Shown: positions 24,056 through 35,560 of the stretch, piece by piece
Position numbering within the stretch: the stretch's first letter is position 1
Layout of the letters: every line of letters starts with the position of its first letter
Source: Isoetes taiwanensis
Taxonomy: Eukaryota > Streptophyta > Lycopodiopsida > Isoetales > Isoetaceae
Reading direction: 5' to 3'
DNA length: 64,000 nucleotides
Assembly (NCBI GenBank): GCA_021234155.1
Contig: JAJEKV010000025.1
Location: 13,768,283-13,832,282 of the forward strand
Notes under the pieces: model-generated
Seen by the model: the letters and a program-made list of their open reading frames with translations, nothing else
The model's database searches: none
What the model was told of the DNA's origin: nothing
Made by a program: the position numbers and the translations under genes

Positions 24056-24621
24056 GTAGCATTATAACAGGGGGTTTTTTTGTGATTTTATACGCTTTTT
24101 GGCATGGTTTTCATATGATTTCATGAGCGTATTGCACGAGGCATACTAATCAGTACATCTAGAGTGCACCAAAATTTTGCATGCAATTTGTGCAATTTTT
24201 GTTTCATCCTCCTCAATGGTTAAGATCAGATGGCTTACAAAGAAAGCCCTCTTTTAATTCAAAAAGATCAAGGGCTTATAATAAAAGCCCTTTTCTCATG
24301 AGATTCGAGTGACCCTAATTAGGGGCGGTTAGGGTTTGTGGCGATTCTAAACAAATGTGGTGTTGCACCCTCGTGCTTTAATTCTTCCCTCAACAAGAAA
24401 ATTTTTCCACCCGAATGGTCCTTTTCAAGCAGCGAGTTTTTTGCGGTGTTTTTGAAGCAGATTCGATCCAAGGGGTAGGTCAGTTCCCCTTTTATTTTTC
24501 CATTCAGGGTGTATTCTGCTGGGGATTTCTTCATGGGTCGTACACCGGGTAGATTTTTTTCTGCAGAAGTTTCTTCGAGGGTCAGCTCCAATTGTTTTGA
24601 GGGACGAGCTAATCGATCGTC

Positions 24622-24696
24622 ATGGAGCTCAAATTGCGCGTATGTGGGCAAGCCAAATCAAGCGACAAATGGGCACGAAAAGAGGATTTGCTAAAA
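24622..24696 (+). other. Possible captured first exon
   Basis: An ATG at 24622 opens 25 codons (starting MELKLRVCGQAKSSDKWARK) that end in phase 0 at AAA, directly followed by GTAAGA, a good plant 5' splice site. Upstream sequence (24330-24620) looks like a 5' untranslated leader, including TTAGGGTTTG. A matching downstream exon was not identified, and the protein is not recognised. Its place inside an insertion suggests a host fragment carried by a transposon; this is inference. Confidence 0.3.
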
Positions 24697-25805
24697 GTAA
24701 GACTAAAGATTTGTGGTGTTGAATATTTCTGGATCATGCGGGATCCGGGTTTTATTTAAGAATCTGAACTGGTTCTCATTATGAAGGGGATTTGAGATGG
24801 GCTATGGCTTGCAAATGGGGAGTTGTTCTTTTTATGCTATCTTTTTCCTTTGCAGCCACTGTGGTTCCGTGGCCGTCGCTCAAATGGGTCTTGTCCAAAT
24901 CGGCTTTCTTTACTTTAGATAATGCATCCATAGCTCGACCGCAAATGACTAAAGGGAGAAAAACGACCATTGCCAATAGATTTGTGCCGCATTGAGATGC
25001 TTAAACCGAACGGCTTGTTTCGACACTTCACCCAAATTCTAATCTCGGATGCTTTATTCATGGGCCCAATACTTAAATCTTGCTATCCGATCAGAAGCCA
25101 GAATACTTAAGCATGAGCCCGGATGAGGTTGGACAAACCAAGTCGTCGAGCACAAATACCAGTATTCATCGATGTTGCGGGGTATGTGGAGCTTGAAGCT
25201 ATTGCCATCATGTGAAAGCTCTTGCTTCTTGTTACCTTTTGTTGATGCGAAGATTGGGGTGCCGGCTCTTTGGATTAAGGAAATCGCTTACGGGACCCCC
25301 ATTTGTCTTTTTAGAGGTCTAAGATAAAAAATCTTTTCAGTTGGTCCCTCCCTTTCTTAATTACAAGTGGACTCACAAAATGCATCTTCTTTTATTTGTG
25401 GTTCTCAATTTAAGAGATAAATGTGAACTGCATGCGAGTTGTTCTTCCGACTCGAAGAAGGCAAAGGCACAAAGATAAGGCAAAAGCTCTGTCACGAATT
25501 GTTCTTGACTAAGTAATTACACTTTCGCTAGAGCCAGGAGTAAAATAAGAGCTTCAAGTTTATTAATTAACATAGTTTAACTTGTTAAATTGTTTTATTC
25601 ATGGAGCAAGCTTGTTGAATTGTTTTCCATTTTGTAACAACTTGGCTCGGGCTCAGTTCTTAATGTCATTTCAAATGACAAAAGTTGGTGTCCATGCTTG
25701 GTTTTTCATTGTATGCGGTTTATCTTGCACAAGGAATATGGGTCAATAGTCACAGTATGGCTTGGCCCTACCACTCTTCTTGTTTGAGTCAAAGACCACA
25801 AGATG

Positions 25806-26765
25806 GTTAGAACGCTTCGTAATCAAGTTTCCCCAACCCTTGTTCTAGTTGGCTCTCACGGTTCTCTGTTTGGTTGCACCATGCCCGGCCAGGTTGCAAA
25901 CTTCGTGTCTTGATTTGTTGGTTGTTCATACGACTAGGTTGCAAACTTCGTAATGCTTGAATTTGTTGCTGTTCATCACGTAGAATTTTGTTTTAACGAT
26001 TTAGGCCCTTAAAGTTTATCTACGTTTGCTTTTCTTAGGTTCAGAAAAATTTTTTAATATAGCAATCAACACACAACTACCATTAACATTATTAACACAA
26101 ACCATTGCATTTAACACATTTAAATTAAAATCCCCTTAAACCCCCTTTGGTTTGGGTGCATATTCACACGGGGTTTACGCGGGTTTTCGTAGGGCGTAGA
26201 GCCCCAAAAATTTACAATACATGTACAAAATTAACACCATTGAGTACATTCTCTCAAACCTTATAGTATTTTGCAAACTTTAATATACAAGATATACAAA
26301 AACTTGTACATGCATACCCCACAAACGAGGATCGCTATATAACGGTCCAGATCTTGGAATAAAGGGCAAATATGCCCATCCGAAATTTCTCTCGTTCTCG
26401 AGTAACCCCGTGTGAATATGCACCCAAACCAAAGGGGGTTTAAGGGGGATTTTAATTTAAATGTGTTAAATGCAATGGTTTGTGTTAATAATGTTAATGG
26501 TAGTTGTGTGTTGATTGCTATATTAAAAAAAAATTTGGGCCCTTCGGGCCCTAAGAAAAGCAAACGTAGATAAACTTTAAGGGCCTAAATCGTTAAACAG
26601 CCTACTCGTATGAACAGCCAACAAATTCGCACACGAGTTTGCAACCTAGTCGTATGAACAACCAACAAATCCGCACACGAGTTTGCAACCTGCTGGGCAT
26701 GGTGCAACCAAACAAAGAACCAGAGAGCCAACTAGAACAAGGGTTGGGAAACTTGATTACGAGCG
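25806..26765. repeat. Foldback element with ~380-bp inverted arms
   Basis: The arm at about 25806-26190 is repeated in inverse orientation at 26395-26765. Both contain a doubled GGTTGCAAACT...TTGTTGG...GTTCATACGA phrase, the segment TTTAGGCCCTTAAAGTTTAT, and end inward with the MITE arm CCCCCTTTGGTTTGGGTGCA. The ~200-bp interior is noncoding and related to the interior of the element at 15.7 kb. The right arm carries GGGCCCTTCGGGCCC, which is altered in the left arm. The long arms suggest a MULE-like or foldback transposon; no transposase is present. Confidence 0.8.
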
Positions 26766-26998
26766 TTCATCAAGATATTACACTGATCAGCATCAAATGT
26801 AACTCTGTAACCCAAATCACACAACTGACTAACTGATATCAAGTTCTTGATAATGCCAAGCACACACAAAACATTCTGAATATTTACAATATTTCCAGCT
26901 AAATCAGTTAGCTGTAATAAGCCTCTTCCTTGAACATGTTGCAATGCTCCATTCCCAACCTGAATCCTTCTTGAATTTGTATTTGTTATATTTTTCAG
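26766..26998 (-). pseudogene. Copia protease-region fragment (upstream half of the split element)
   Basis: On the minus strand this encodes IQVGNGALQHVQGRGLLQL, then IVNIQNVLCVLGIIKNLISV and SQLCDLGYRVTFDADQCN, matching the segment between protease and pre-integrase in Copia polyproteins (the usual pattern is NVLYVPGIKKNLLSVSQL). It continues, after the insertion, into the part at 24055. Upstream gag and the catalytic protease motif are absent: at about 26999 the sequence changes to unrelated GC-richer DNA. Confidence 0.85.
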
Positions 26999-28725
26999 GA
27001 GGGTTTAAGTATCCGGGTACCAAAGATGCTCCATCTGCTAATCCCACCGTTCAAATGGTAGCTCATGTCCTAAGAAACGTCTTCGAAAGAAAAAATGGCC
27101 ATCCCTCGCACGGATGTGAGAAGCCCCAAATTTTCCCCTTTCCGACGTAGGCGCACGACGGGGAAATGAAGTGTCACCCCAGTTCGGCTGTTCCGATAAG
27201 CTTGAAATACAGTTTTGACTTCGTATATGAGTTCAAAGCATCCAATTTACTCTTAGACCAATCAGTAGGACCAACAGAGCCAAACTCGACTCGCCATGGG
27301 CAATTACTAGTGGACCTTTCGCCCAACATGCTCGTCCCTGCCTACTAGTCTAATAAACATAGCATGCATGTTTGGAACTGGTGCCTGGGAGGGGTTTTAT
27401 TGTTCTCCCTTCCTTCGAACCCTTGAGGAAACCCTGCATGCAAGCTATCAGCCACTTCAAAGGCATTGTCCAAACAGTTAACCATTGCCCAAACAATTAA
27501 ATATATGATCTCACAACATTTTTACTACCACAAAACTAGACCATTACATCATTGCCCAAATATTAAAAATAATGGGTCCCTAATGTTGGCCAAATGTAAC
27601 ATTTGAGCCAACATGAACTCCCAAACAAACACGGTCGGTCCCTTCGGCCAAAAACTTCAACTCCATAATACATTTTAGCCATAGGACTTGGCAAGGGAAA
27701 AAAATTGAGGCATGAACGTAAAGATTTAATATGAAATTGAAAGTCTTAAGATAAAATAGGTGGATCACAGGGGAAGTTATCAGCCATATGACAGAATAGG
27801 GCAAATAAGGCAACGGGAGGAAGCAGATATGGTGGAAGAGTGCAGGTGGATCTCGGATAAGGATACAACAGAGCAGAAGGATATCTTTTGGAAGAACCAA
27901 GGTTCGCAGGCAAAGAAGAGCAAAAAGCTTGTGCTGGATTCATAGATATGACATAACTTTCTTGCAAATCCGGCCTTTGTTGTGCAGGTAAGTAAAATCC
28001 ACCAAAAATTTGCTTCAGAATATATTCGGCTTTCTCAGACTATGACCGCATCATTACCGATAACATGAATAAGTATGGATCTTTTTAGAAAATATCTCTT
28101 TGCTGCACTCTCTTGCTCTTCAAACAAATCAAGAACCGGGATTCATATGGGGAAGAAGACCCCGCTCAAATAAACGATTGTCCCTAAGAACGAAACCAAC
28201 TATTCTTGAATTTTGTATTGTGCGGGGTTATCAAAGGCCAAGCTTTTAAAGGATTTTGCCTCACTAGGATCTCGCAATACATAAAAGTGCGTGTTTAGTT
28301 GCTATATAATCTAGAACGTAATCCTTTGTTTTACGTCTTGAAGAATACATTCTCAACAGATGCATTAGCCTTTGAGCTAGATTCATGGACTGCGAGAAAT
28401 AGTTGAAGCCGGAGAAGCTCACGGATGGGCAAGAAAATTGTATAACCGAAATAATGCTTTACGGCCTTTCAAGTAGCTTTGTGAGAACATAAACAATCTT
28501 AATTCTACCGTGTGAGTTTGATTTTTATGACTCTTATAGAATTTCGTTTGATTGATGTGTTGGCTGATCATCTCATTAGTTTGTTGCAATATCATGGGCA
28601 TTGCAATCATTCATGTTCTTTTCCTCGTTCTATGCATTAATTGGATCTGCACAGCATTACTTTGATCAAGCATGGTTGCATTGCTTTTAGAACTTGCTAT
28701 TATAGTTCAATTTATGGCCGCCCTT
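26999..28725. other. Intergenic; no gene recognised
   Basis: The part at 27000-27350 is GC-richer, with an open phrase on the plus strand (GGFKYPGTKDAPSANPTVQM, about 26998-27057) that looks like coding sequence but has no start and no recognised family. The rest is AT-rich with no supportable gene. Confidence 0.4.
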
Positions 28726-29003
28726 ACTTGATCTGCCAGTCGCAAGAAAGGACTTTGCATCACGTTATATAACAAATTGGTCTACATTGTAATCTCTAAA
28801 CATCACCTACATCCTCTGCGGCTAATGCATAGAACCCATTACTTAATGACTTTTAGGATGCCATTCCTTGATCCGCCGGTCGCAAGAAAGGACTTTGCAT
28901 CATTATATAACAAATTGGTCTACATTGTAATCTCTAAACATCACCTACATCCTCTGCAGACTAATGCATAGAACACATTCGCAATGACTTTTAGGATGCC
29001 ATT
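28726..29003. repeat. 140-bp tandem duplication
   Basis: The unit beginning CTTGATCTGCCAGTCGCAAG (28726) is repeated at 28866 with a few changes. Both contain ACTTTGCATCA, TATAACAAATTGGTCTACAT and end at TTTTAGGATGCCATT. It is noncoding; the copies have diverged little, so the duplication is fairly recent. Confidence 0.9.
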
Positions 29004-32000
29004 TATGATCTATAGCATGAGAAACCTGCACCATGATTGTCATAATACGCTTAGTACGCCCCTAGCCCCTAAATCTTCATATAAATGAGCTAGCCAAAGC
29101 TAGCCAAAGCATTTCTTAGACTGCTATGCTCAAAGCTTTTAAGTTCGCTTCAAAGATGTTTAGAGCGCACCAAGTTGTTTATTTCTTGGACACATGCACA
29201 TGGGCATTTTGATCATTTAATAAAATACGTTGATATTTTTGACAATACTGATTTTCCTTCTTTTATTGCGTGATTTTTCCATAATTCAAACATAGGTCAT
29301 ACAACAGGAATATATAATGGAAGAAGACATGGCTAGGATGGAAAAGCACAAGCAATCTCCCTTATTGGAAGAGACTATCACAAAGGACAGTAAATCTGTT
29401 CCACTTTGCTTTGTTTGATTCGGGCATTATAGTCTGATGTGTATTTTTTGGACTGGTATAACACAACATAGGGCATGTTTGTGAATTCATGTTTCACGGG
29501 CTCAACGAAGGATGCTTCTTCATTTCCAAGATCCACCAAAGCTTAGGACTAAATATGCCAGCATCTACTTTCCGTGTAAATGATATGCACCGCTTAAGCT
29601 TTCTGAGGTTAAGCCCTTAAGTTTGACAAAGTTATTATTCAAGAGATTCTGGAACATTAGAGCAGTTTAAGGACCTCACTACTAGGCGAAAGACAATTGA
29701 AGAATTTATCAATAAAATTAGCAATATTGCACCTGCATTTGCAAGAGAAATGGCTAGGAGAATATCTCTCTACTATTGCAGGTATATATGTGTAAATGTT
29801 TATCTCAATTCGAAGGCATTTTCCTTTATGGTATCTTAATTGCCTGTTCATCAGAGAGATATGTTCCACTCCTCGAAAAACTTATTAGAAGGATATATGC
29901 GGAATAGCGGAATGCAATGTGATGGGGAATAATTATCCAAGCGGTGTTTTATTACGCTCTTATATTTTAGGTGCTCGTTGTAGCTGCCATGTGACAGAGC
30001 CGATGAAGGAGAATGATAATGTGTTTACTCCAAGCAAGAGGGTATTGTTGTGGAATAAATCTATACATAATGTTCATCCATAAAAAAATGACAACTCAAG
30101 TATACCACTTCCAGATTATGGAAAGAGGTGTATGCCTGATATTATTGTACTTTTATATCAAAATTCAATGGAAAAAAAAATTGAGCATCTTGGTCTTTTG
30201 TAGTCTTTGCTTTTGTAATCAAAATGCCGAAAATACCGATAATAAGCAAATTTGGATTTAAAAAAAAAAAGAAAAAAGAAAAAAACAAAAATGCTCAAAT
30301 GAACCATATGCTGAAATAATACTAATTAATTAGGAGACAATCACAATTTAGAATCATGTAAAAAAAATCATGAACCCTCAAATTTTAATATGCTAATACA
30401 TGAAGGTTGAATACTATGGTCTCTTATCGTATTACCAAACTTGCCACATGAATCACAGTAAGGTTGATATCATGAAAAAAAAAACACACTAGTTTTTGAC
30501 ATTATCATGGAAGGAAAATCATACTGGTATATCTAAACCAAGCATAGTTTTATTATTGATTAGTCACTATAAAATACCATAATAATTATACACTAAAATA
30601 ACAAAGATGATTAATCGCTGTAAAATATCATACTAAGTATGCACGTAAAATTACAATGTCAATAAACCAAGGATAATAGATGTGATCAATATCATTCCGA
30701 TAAACATGATAAATTAAGCAGTAGCACATATCATATATTCAAGTTGTAATAAAAACTAGCTATAAATTATCATCTTTCAATACCATGTGAAGAAACACTA
30801 TTCGTATGTCATGTTACTAAACTGCATTGATGAACTATATGGTATAACTAGACATGATTTGTAAACTTTTTGGCCCACATACCGGTATTGATTTTAGGAG
30901 TTGGTTTTTACTACGAAATCATTAGAGAAAGATCATACTAATTCAATTTTGGGGGCCTTGTGACTGGAACGGCAAAATTACGGGTAGAATAACAGGGTTC
31001 GGGTATTGAACCGATTTTCTTTTAGTTGAATAGTCTTAAGTTAGTAATAGTCAATAGTTGTCTTAGTAATATTTAATAGTCAATAATATACTTGGTAATA
31101 ATTTTATTGAACCGTCTTAAGTTAGTAATAGTCAATAGTTGTCTTAGTATACTTAATGGTAGGCAATGGTTTGTCTTGGAATAATTTTCGGTACACAAAT
31201 ACAATGGTGTTGTCTTAGGGTAATTTATCACTACATTTCCATCTTATCTGAGTGGAATTTTATTTCATTTGCGCCCATAAGCAAAGGCAATGTTAAGTTG
31301 GTTGGAGTAGTTGTCTAAGTTATGTGGTATAAACTTATTTTTCACCAATGTATATGTATTCAAACATGTGGTTATTATTCCCTACTTAAACTTGGCTTGG
31401 GAGATCAAACAATTGCCAATTTCTAGGCTAAATAATATTGATCAAGATTCGCCTATGTTTCTATATCTAAATATTCTAGCCGGGAGAAATTCACCAATAT
31501 AAGATTCGCCTACCATTCTAAATTACACCTATGCAAATTTGGCCTTAAGGGCAACCCTGAATACAACGCTATCACTCACTGGTACCAAATCTTAGTAGAA
31601 AGGCAACCAGCCAATCTAACAATATCATTTAATGGCATGAGCTTCAATTGCTATTGTGCACGCCCACTCTGAGAGAGGTGACAAGAAAACACTTAATATC
31701 TAATGGTCTAGAATGAAAGTTACAAAATCAATGCCCAAGATGTTGCACAGATTTCTTACTTTGGTTTTAGTATTATATATGAAGATAAAGATGCATTGAA
31801 ATACAAGTTTTGCACCCTCCATTATGTACATCCTCTGGCAATCTCTTGTTGGTGCACAAGACAAGGTTAAAAGATGCAAAAATTGTAGACAAAATTTTTC
31901 CTTCAATGCATTCGTAGATAGTGTAGGCACCATCTTGAAATTGGCTTCTCATGAGGCAATTATTAATACAAGGATATCTTCCGATATAGTATGCTATACA

Positions 32001-33608
32001 ATAGATTTTTGCTAGAATAATGATTTCTAACCAATGATGCTACCGTTAAACTTGGCTATATGGTACCAATTTTTACCATAAGCTTGTGATGTAGAAGCAA
32101 TGCCTATGAGGCAAGTTAACAAGTGTAGCCCAAGCTTATCAAATCATTAAAGGAAAATGGCTAAATTTGATAAACAAAGACAGAAAAGCATGATGCAACT
32201 AAATGCTAGAATGTGTAAATAACCTCAAAGAATCGTTTCACATTTTTTTTCAACATGCATGGTCCTAAGGGCCACCAAAAAACATTTGCTAATCCAGACA
32301 CCGAACATCCATTGCTAGCTTGTACTTATTTATTAAGTTTGTACCACTGAATGCCATAATTTTCAATGCCCTCAAAATCCATGTCTTAAAAATATTGCAT
32401 TGCTATGTCAAGTCTATTCAAAACAAAAGGAAAGAGATAACACAAGTACACCAAGGAGCAAAATTGCAACCCAATTGGGTTGATTGGGTTGCAGAGACTA
32501 CCAACATTTAGCTATTGGTTTGCATTTGAAAACCAAATTATTGGACAACGTTTACATCTGAAAACCGATTCTTCAGGAATGGTTTTCAAGAATATTCCTT
32601 GAATATTCTATTTTAAAAGAAGGGACTAATATAAGTTTTATTTATAGCAATTATATAATTATAATGGATAGACCCTTTTTTTCCCAATCATCCCTATTTT
32701 TGCCCCAATTCTTGGCCCATCTCAAAGCCAGCGTCCATAATTTGTTGATCCAGATCAGTCCGCTCATCGTAGCGATCTGCGGATACAAATTTGTGCATCA
32801 ATTTTTGCCGTGGCGACTTTGGAAGATGGAACAGCCGAGTAAAATGGGTTATATGAAGTATAATGATTTGCTCTTTGGCATTGGCAAAAAGGCACCTATT
32901 CTTGCAAGTAGGATCATTTCTTCCTTCATTCACTCATTCTTATTTCTTTGTATGGCTAAGAGCACATTGCTTTCTTATTGGAATAAAGCTCATATATTCC
33001 AGAAGAATATCAACTGGGATGATGTATTTGAGACATGGTCTAGTACTCGTCATAGAAGAGGCTGAAAACCAGATTTTTGAAGATGATTTACATTGGAAAA
33101 CCAAATTATGTAAGTAGGTTTGCAGTATATAACCTTATTTATTTTGAATTTTGATCCCTGAAGTACACGTCTAACAAAGGAATTTTCTTTTTGATGCCTT
33201 TCTACAATGTGAGTGGCACAAGCCTTTACGCAAGTGTAGCTTCTATAAAGTGACAAGAAATTTCAAGATATATTGATAAGATGTCTTGAATATGGATGGA
33301 CACCTTTATATACACCAAATTTTCATATTGACATATATTCTCTCCAGTTTAACCAATCTATTAGTCAATTGAACAAATGAATTCAGTTGATTAAGTTGAC
33401 AACTAGTCTCTACTAGTCATTTGAACAAATGAATTCTGTTGATTAAGTTGACAACTAGTCCTAGATAGCAGAGAATTCTAGAGTCCTATCAATAAATGGA
33501 ATTCTCACGTGGAGTGATGTCTTTAAAACTGTTATGAACACAATAAACAAGAGAGAGATTAGTTAGATAGACAATAAACAATTGAAAAAGAAGGGTAATC
33601 TCATAATG
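29004..33608. other. AT-rich intergenic with one exon-like piece
   Basis: At 29651-29781 (plus) an open stretch with coding-like composition (FKDLTTRRKTIEEFINKISN, then IAPAFAREMARRISLYY) ends at TGCAG followed by GTATAT, a possible splice donor; I recognise no family. At 31030-31155 a ~45-bp phrase (TTAAGTTAGTAATAGTCAAT) occurs twice. At 33369-33460 a ~40-bp phrase recurs with a 52-bp period. The open frame at 32664-33065 (plus) has no family resemblance and is not called. Otherwise nothing is seen. Confidence 0.4.
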
Positions 33609-33621
33609 AATTTTATTCACA
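33609..33621 (-). terminator. Likely poly-A signal of the kinase gene
   Basis: On the minus strand GTGAATAAAATTC contains a canonical AATAAA, 165-180 nt past the kinase stop codon, in a T-rich context (TTTGTACAT motifs precede it). This distance is normal for a plant 3' untranslated region. Confidence 0.5.
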
Positions 33622-33785
33622 TCTTTGTATGTATGTACAAAAGTGAGCATAACTAGCTCATGAGAGAGTTCATAAAAAAATCAAGTCCACATGTACAAAT
33701 AAAAATCTTAACAAGTTCTGAACAGAGGCCTTTGAGCTTGTTCTATTAAATTACTCCATTTTTTTCTTGATGAAGGGAAACCATG

Positions 33786-34853
33786 TCAGCAAACCTTTCC
33801 AAGTAGAGGAAACCTTTGAAGATCAACAAGCACATAGCGCACAGCTAATTCCTGATTTTTTTGTTGCATTTGAATCCGTTGACGCTTGGCTTGGGCCTGT
33901 GCTACAAATGGGTTTCTTCTGCAATTTGATCTTGACAAACTATGTTTCAACACCCAGGGATGGGATAAAATTTGCTGCAACGATATTCTGTTTGCTGGAT
34001 TGGGCTGCAACATGGCCAGAACAAGATCTTTCGCTTCGTATGATATATCACTGGGAAAATCTAAATGGGAAACTGTCAGATCCTCCCCATTAGCTAGCCT
34101 ACGCTGAACGTCCCAGCTTTCGAGTTCTGAAAATGCATGCCAGCCAGTAAGTGCTTCATAAAGAATAATTCCCAGTCCCCAGATATCAATCTCCTTGGAG
34201 TATCTCCCGCCCACAACCTCTGGTGCCAAATATCTTTGAGTTCCCACAACTTTAGAAAAATATGGAGGATCTAATGCACCGGAACAAGCAGAAAGTCCAA
34301 AATCTGACACTTTTACATTGTAGGGTTTTCCGCCCAAGCTTATTAAAACATTCGCAGGCTTCAAATCACGATGAACAACCCCATTTGCATGTAAATTCTG
34401 TAGAGTCTTCGCCAAATTTTGAATAAGAAGAGCGCATTCTGGCTCCGAAAGCTTGCCTTTTTTCTCAATTCTGTCTGCCAGGCTGCATTCGCAGAGCTCC
34501 ATAATAAAATGCCAGGAATCTTTGTCGTTGATCACCTCTTCTAGATGCACAATTCCAGGGCAGCTGGCTAATTTGTGCATGATTTCCATCTCCGTTCTAA
34601 CGTAATTTGTGTTCTTGGAGGTGGTTTTGCAAGCAAATTCCTTTCCGTCTTCCACTCTTTTGCATTTAAAAACAATAGCTTGCCCACCTTCTCCGATCCG
34701 TTTGAGCAGATCATAGTCTTCCAGCAGGTTGGGAAATTTGCTGGAGTACAAAACGTTCAGATCCTTAGCCTTCTCCATCTCTAAACCCTTCTCCATCTGT
34801 AAACTCTTCTCCTTCAGAGCCATCGTCTTCTTCATCTCTAAACGTTTCTCCAT
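33786..34853 (-). CDS. Serine/threonine protein kinase, CAMK (CDPK/SnRK-like) group, intronless
   Basis: An intact 355-residue protein from the ATG at 34853; the codon before this frame's next upstream opening is TTG, so the ATG is preferred. The kinase domain covers residues 48-301: glycine loop GEGGQA (54-59), ATP lysine K76 in FACK, catalytic HRDLKPAN (161-168), DFG (184-186), APE (211-213), DIWGLG (223-228) and the closing HPW (298-300) typical of CAMK kinases. All catalytic residues are present, so phosphorylation of Ser/Thr substrates is expected. The first 30 residues are charged repeats (MEKRLEM, MEKGLEM, MEK) likely to form a helix. The 55-residue tail is basic and has no EF hands or autoinhibitory domain that I recognise, unlike true CDPKs. 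A TATA box and poly-A signal frame the gene. Its first ~110 bp and promoter are duplicated at 39.9 kb. This is the most credible functional host gene here; the substrate is unknown. Confidence 0.93.
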   Translation of the reverse strand: MEKRLEMKKTMALKEKSLQMEKGLEMEKAKDLNVLYSSKFPNLLEDYDLLKRIGEGGQAIVFKCKRVEDGKEFACKTTSKNTNYVRTEMEIMHKLASCPGIVHLEEVINDKDSWHFIMELCECSLADRIEKKGKLSEPECALLIQNLAKTLQNLHANGVVHRDLKPANVLISLGGKPYNVKVSDFGLSACSGALDPPYFSKVVGTQRYLAPEVVGGRYSKEIDIWGLGIILYEALTGWHAFSELESWDVQRRLANGEDLTVSHLDFPSDISYEAKDLVLAMLQPNPANRISLQQILSHPWVLKHSLSRSNCRRNPFVAQAQAKRQRIQMQQKNQELAVRYVLVDLQRFPLLGKVC

Positions 34854-34916
34854 CTTTGTACGCAAATGCACACAGATTGCCAATGCAAAGCTTTAACCTT
34901 TTCATTACCCTTTAAC

Positions 34917-34924
34917 CTTTTATA
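34917..34924 (-). promoter_or_regulatory. TATA box of the kinase gene
   Basis: TATAAAAG on the minus strand lies 64-71 nt upstream of the kinase ATG, which leaves a 5' untranslated leader of roughly 35-40 nt. The same promoter segment is copied at 37.55 kb (TATA kept) and at 40.05 kb (altered to TATAAGAG). Confidence 0.6.
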
Positions 34925-35199
34925 ACCCTTTTTCCATTACGCATTTTCTATGAAAATGGGAACCAATGATTTAGGTTGCGTGTTAGGCTTTCAGACATGT
35001 CTAGATTTTCCAAATTTAGAACATATATTTGGAAGAGATATTTAGAACAGATATTTTTGGCAAAATTTGGAAGAGATATTTAGAACAGATATTTTTGGCG
35101 ACCCTTTTTGCTGACACTACGGAACAACAGAATTACATTGCATAGATACGTGATTTCCCTCTCAATTTCTGCTTCCATCAAAAATATGTGCTCAATTTT

Positions 35200-35560
35200 T
35201 TTGCTTTCAAGTAAATGCATTTGCATAGCCACCATGCAACTGGTAGAGCAAATTGAGCTTGCAAAATTGGTAGCCCAGCTTTCCAAGAAAGACAAAATAG
35301 AAAAGTGACCAGAAGTCTGTAAATTTATTCTGGATTGGAGCATACATACAAGAGTAAACAGTTTGTAGCTGCTTGCATACAAAAGTAGTCTCAGTATCTG
35401 GCTGGATATCTTAATCTACGTCCATTAAAAACAACAGCATAACCCCAGTGGATATCAAGAAGCTTCTTGTCTGGTATGCACATAATTGTTCATACGTGGT
35501 GATGAGCAATCCTGAATCTGATCTTGTTATCCTCAAAGACTTCAACTCTCTCAAAAGGTG
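35200..35560 (-). pseudogene. ERCC6/CSB-like SNF2 helicase fragment (copy 1)
   Basis: On the minus strand SDSGLLITTYEQL (about 35525-35485) and, after a one-base shift, KKLLDIHWGYAVVF (about 35470-35430) match the stretch just before the DEGH box of plant CSB/ERCC6-type SNF2 ATPases. The DEGH box itself is degraded to NGRR. Downstream, at about 35300-35215, FVFLGKLG, LPILQAQFALP and GGYANA, in alternating frames, match the segment following motif III in the same family. CSB proteins remodel chromatin in transcription-coupled repair; this copy is a non-functional piece. Confidence 0.75.

Larger units (their letters stand above)
24060..26765. mobile_element. 2.7-kb insertion splitting the Copia element
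   Basis: On the minus strand the Copia protein breaks off after QCNIL (26766) and resumes at HIEIKFYGKRVGNLYGLD (24055). Everything between is foreign. The trinucleotide CAT stands at both edges (24058-24060 and 26763-26765) and may be a 3-bp target duplication. The left part (24060-25805) contains exon-like host sequence; the right part is a foldback with ~380-bp arms. It may be one composite element or two successive insertions. Confidence 0.75.
34739..35560. repeat. Segmental duplication, copy 1: kinase 5' end, promoter and SNF2 fragment
   Basis: This segment runs from the kinase's codons for VLYSS (minus strand) through its promoter into helicase-derived sequence. It matches 39890-40640 with high similarity, apart from small indels and one extra tandem unit (TTTGGAAGAGATATTTAGAA) in the promoter here. 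A shorter part of it (about 34905-35110) also matches 37519-37695. Confidence 0.9.

Noticed and set aside
32664-33065. 133-codon plus-strand protein
   Set aside because: An opposite-strand frame overlaps it, there is no recognised domain, and the setting is AT-rich and intergenic.
33786-34853. True calcium-dependent protein kinase (CDPK)
   Set aside because: The protein ends ~55 residues after the kinase domain and has no EF hands; only the kinase domain resembles the group.
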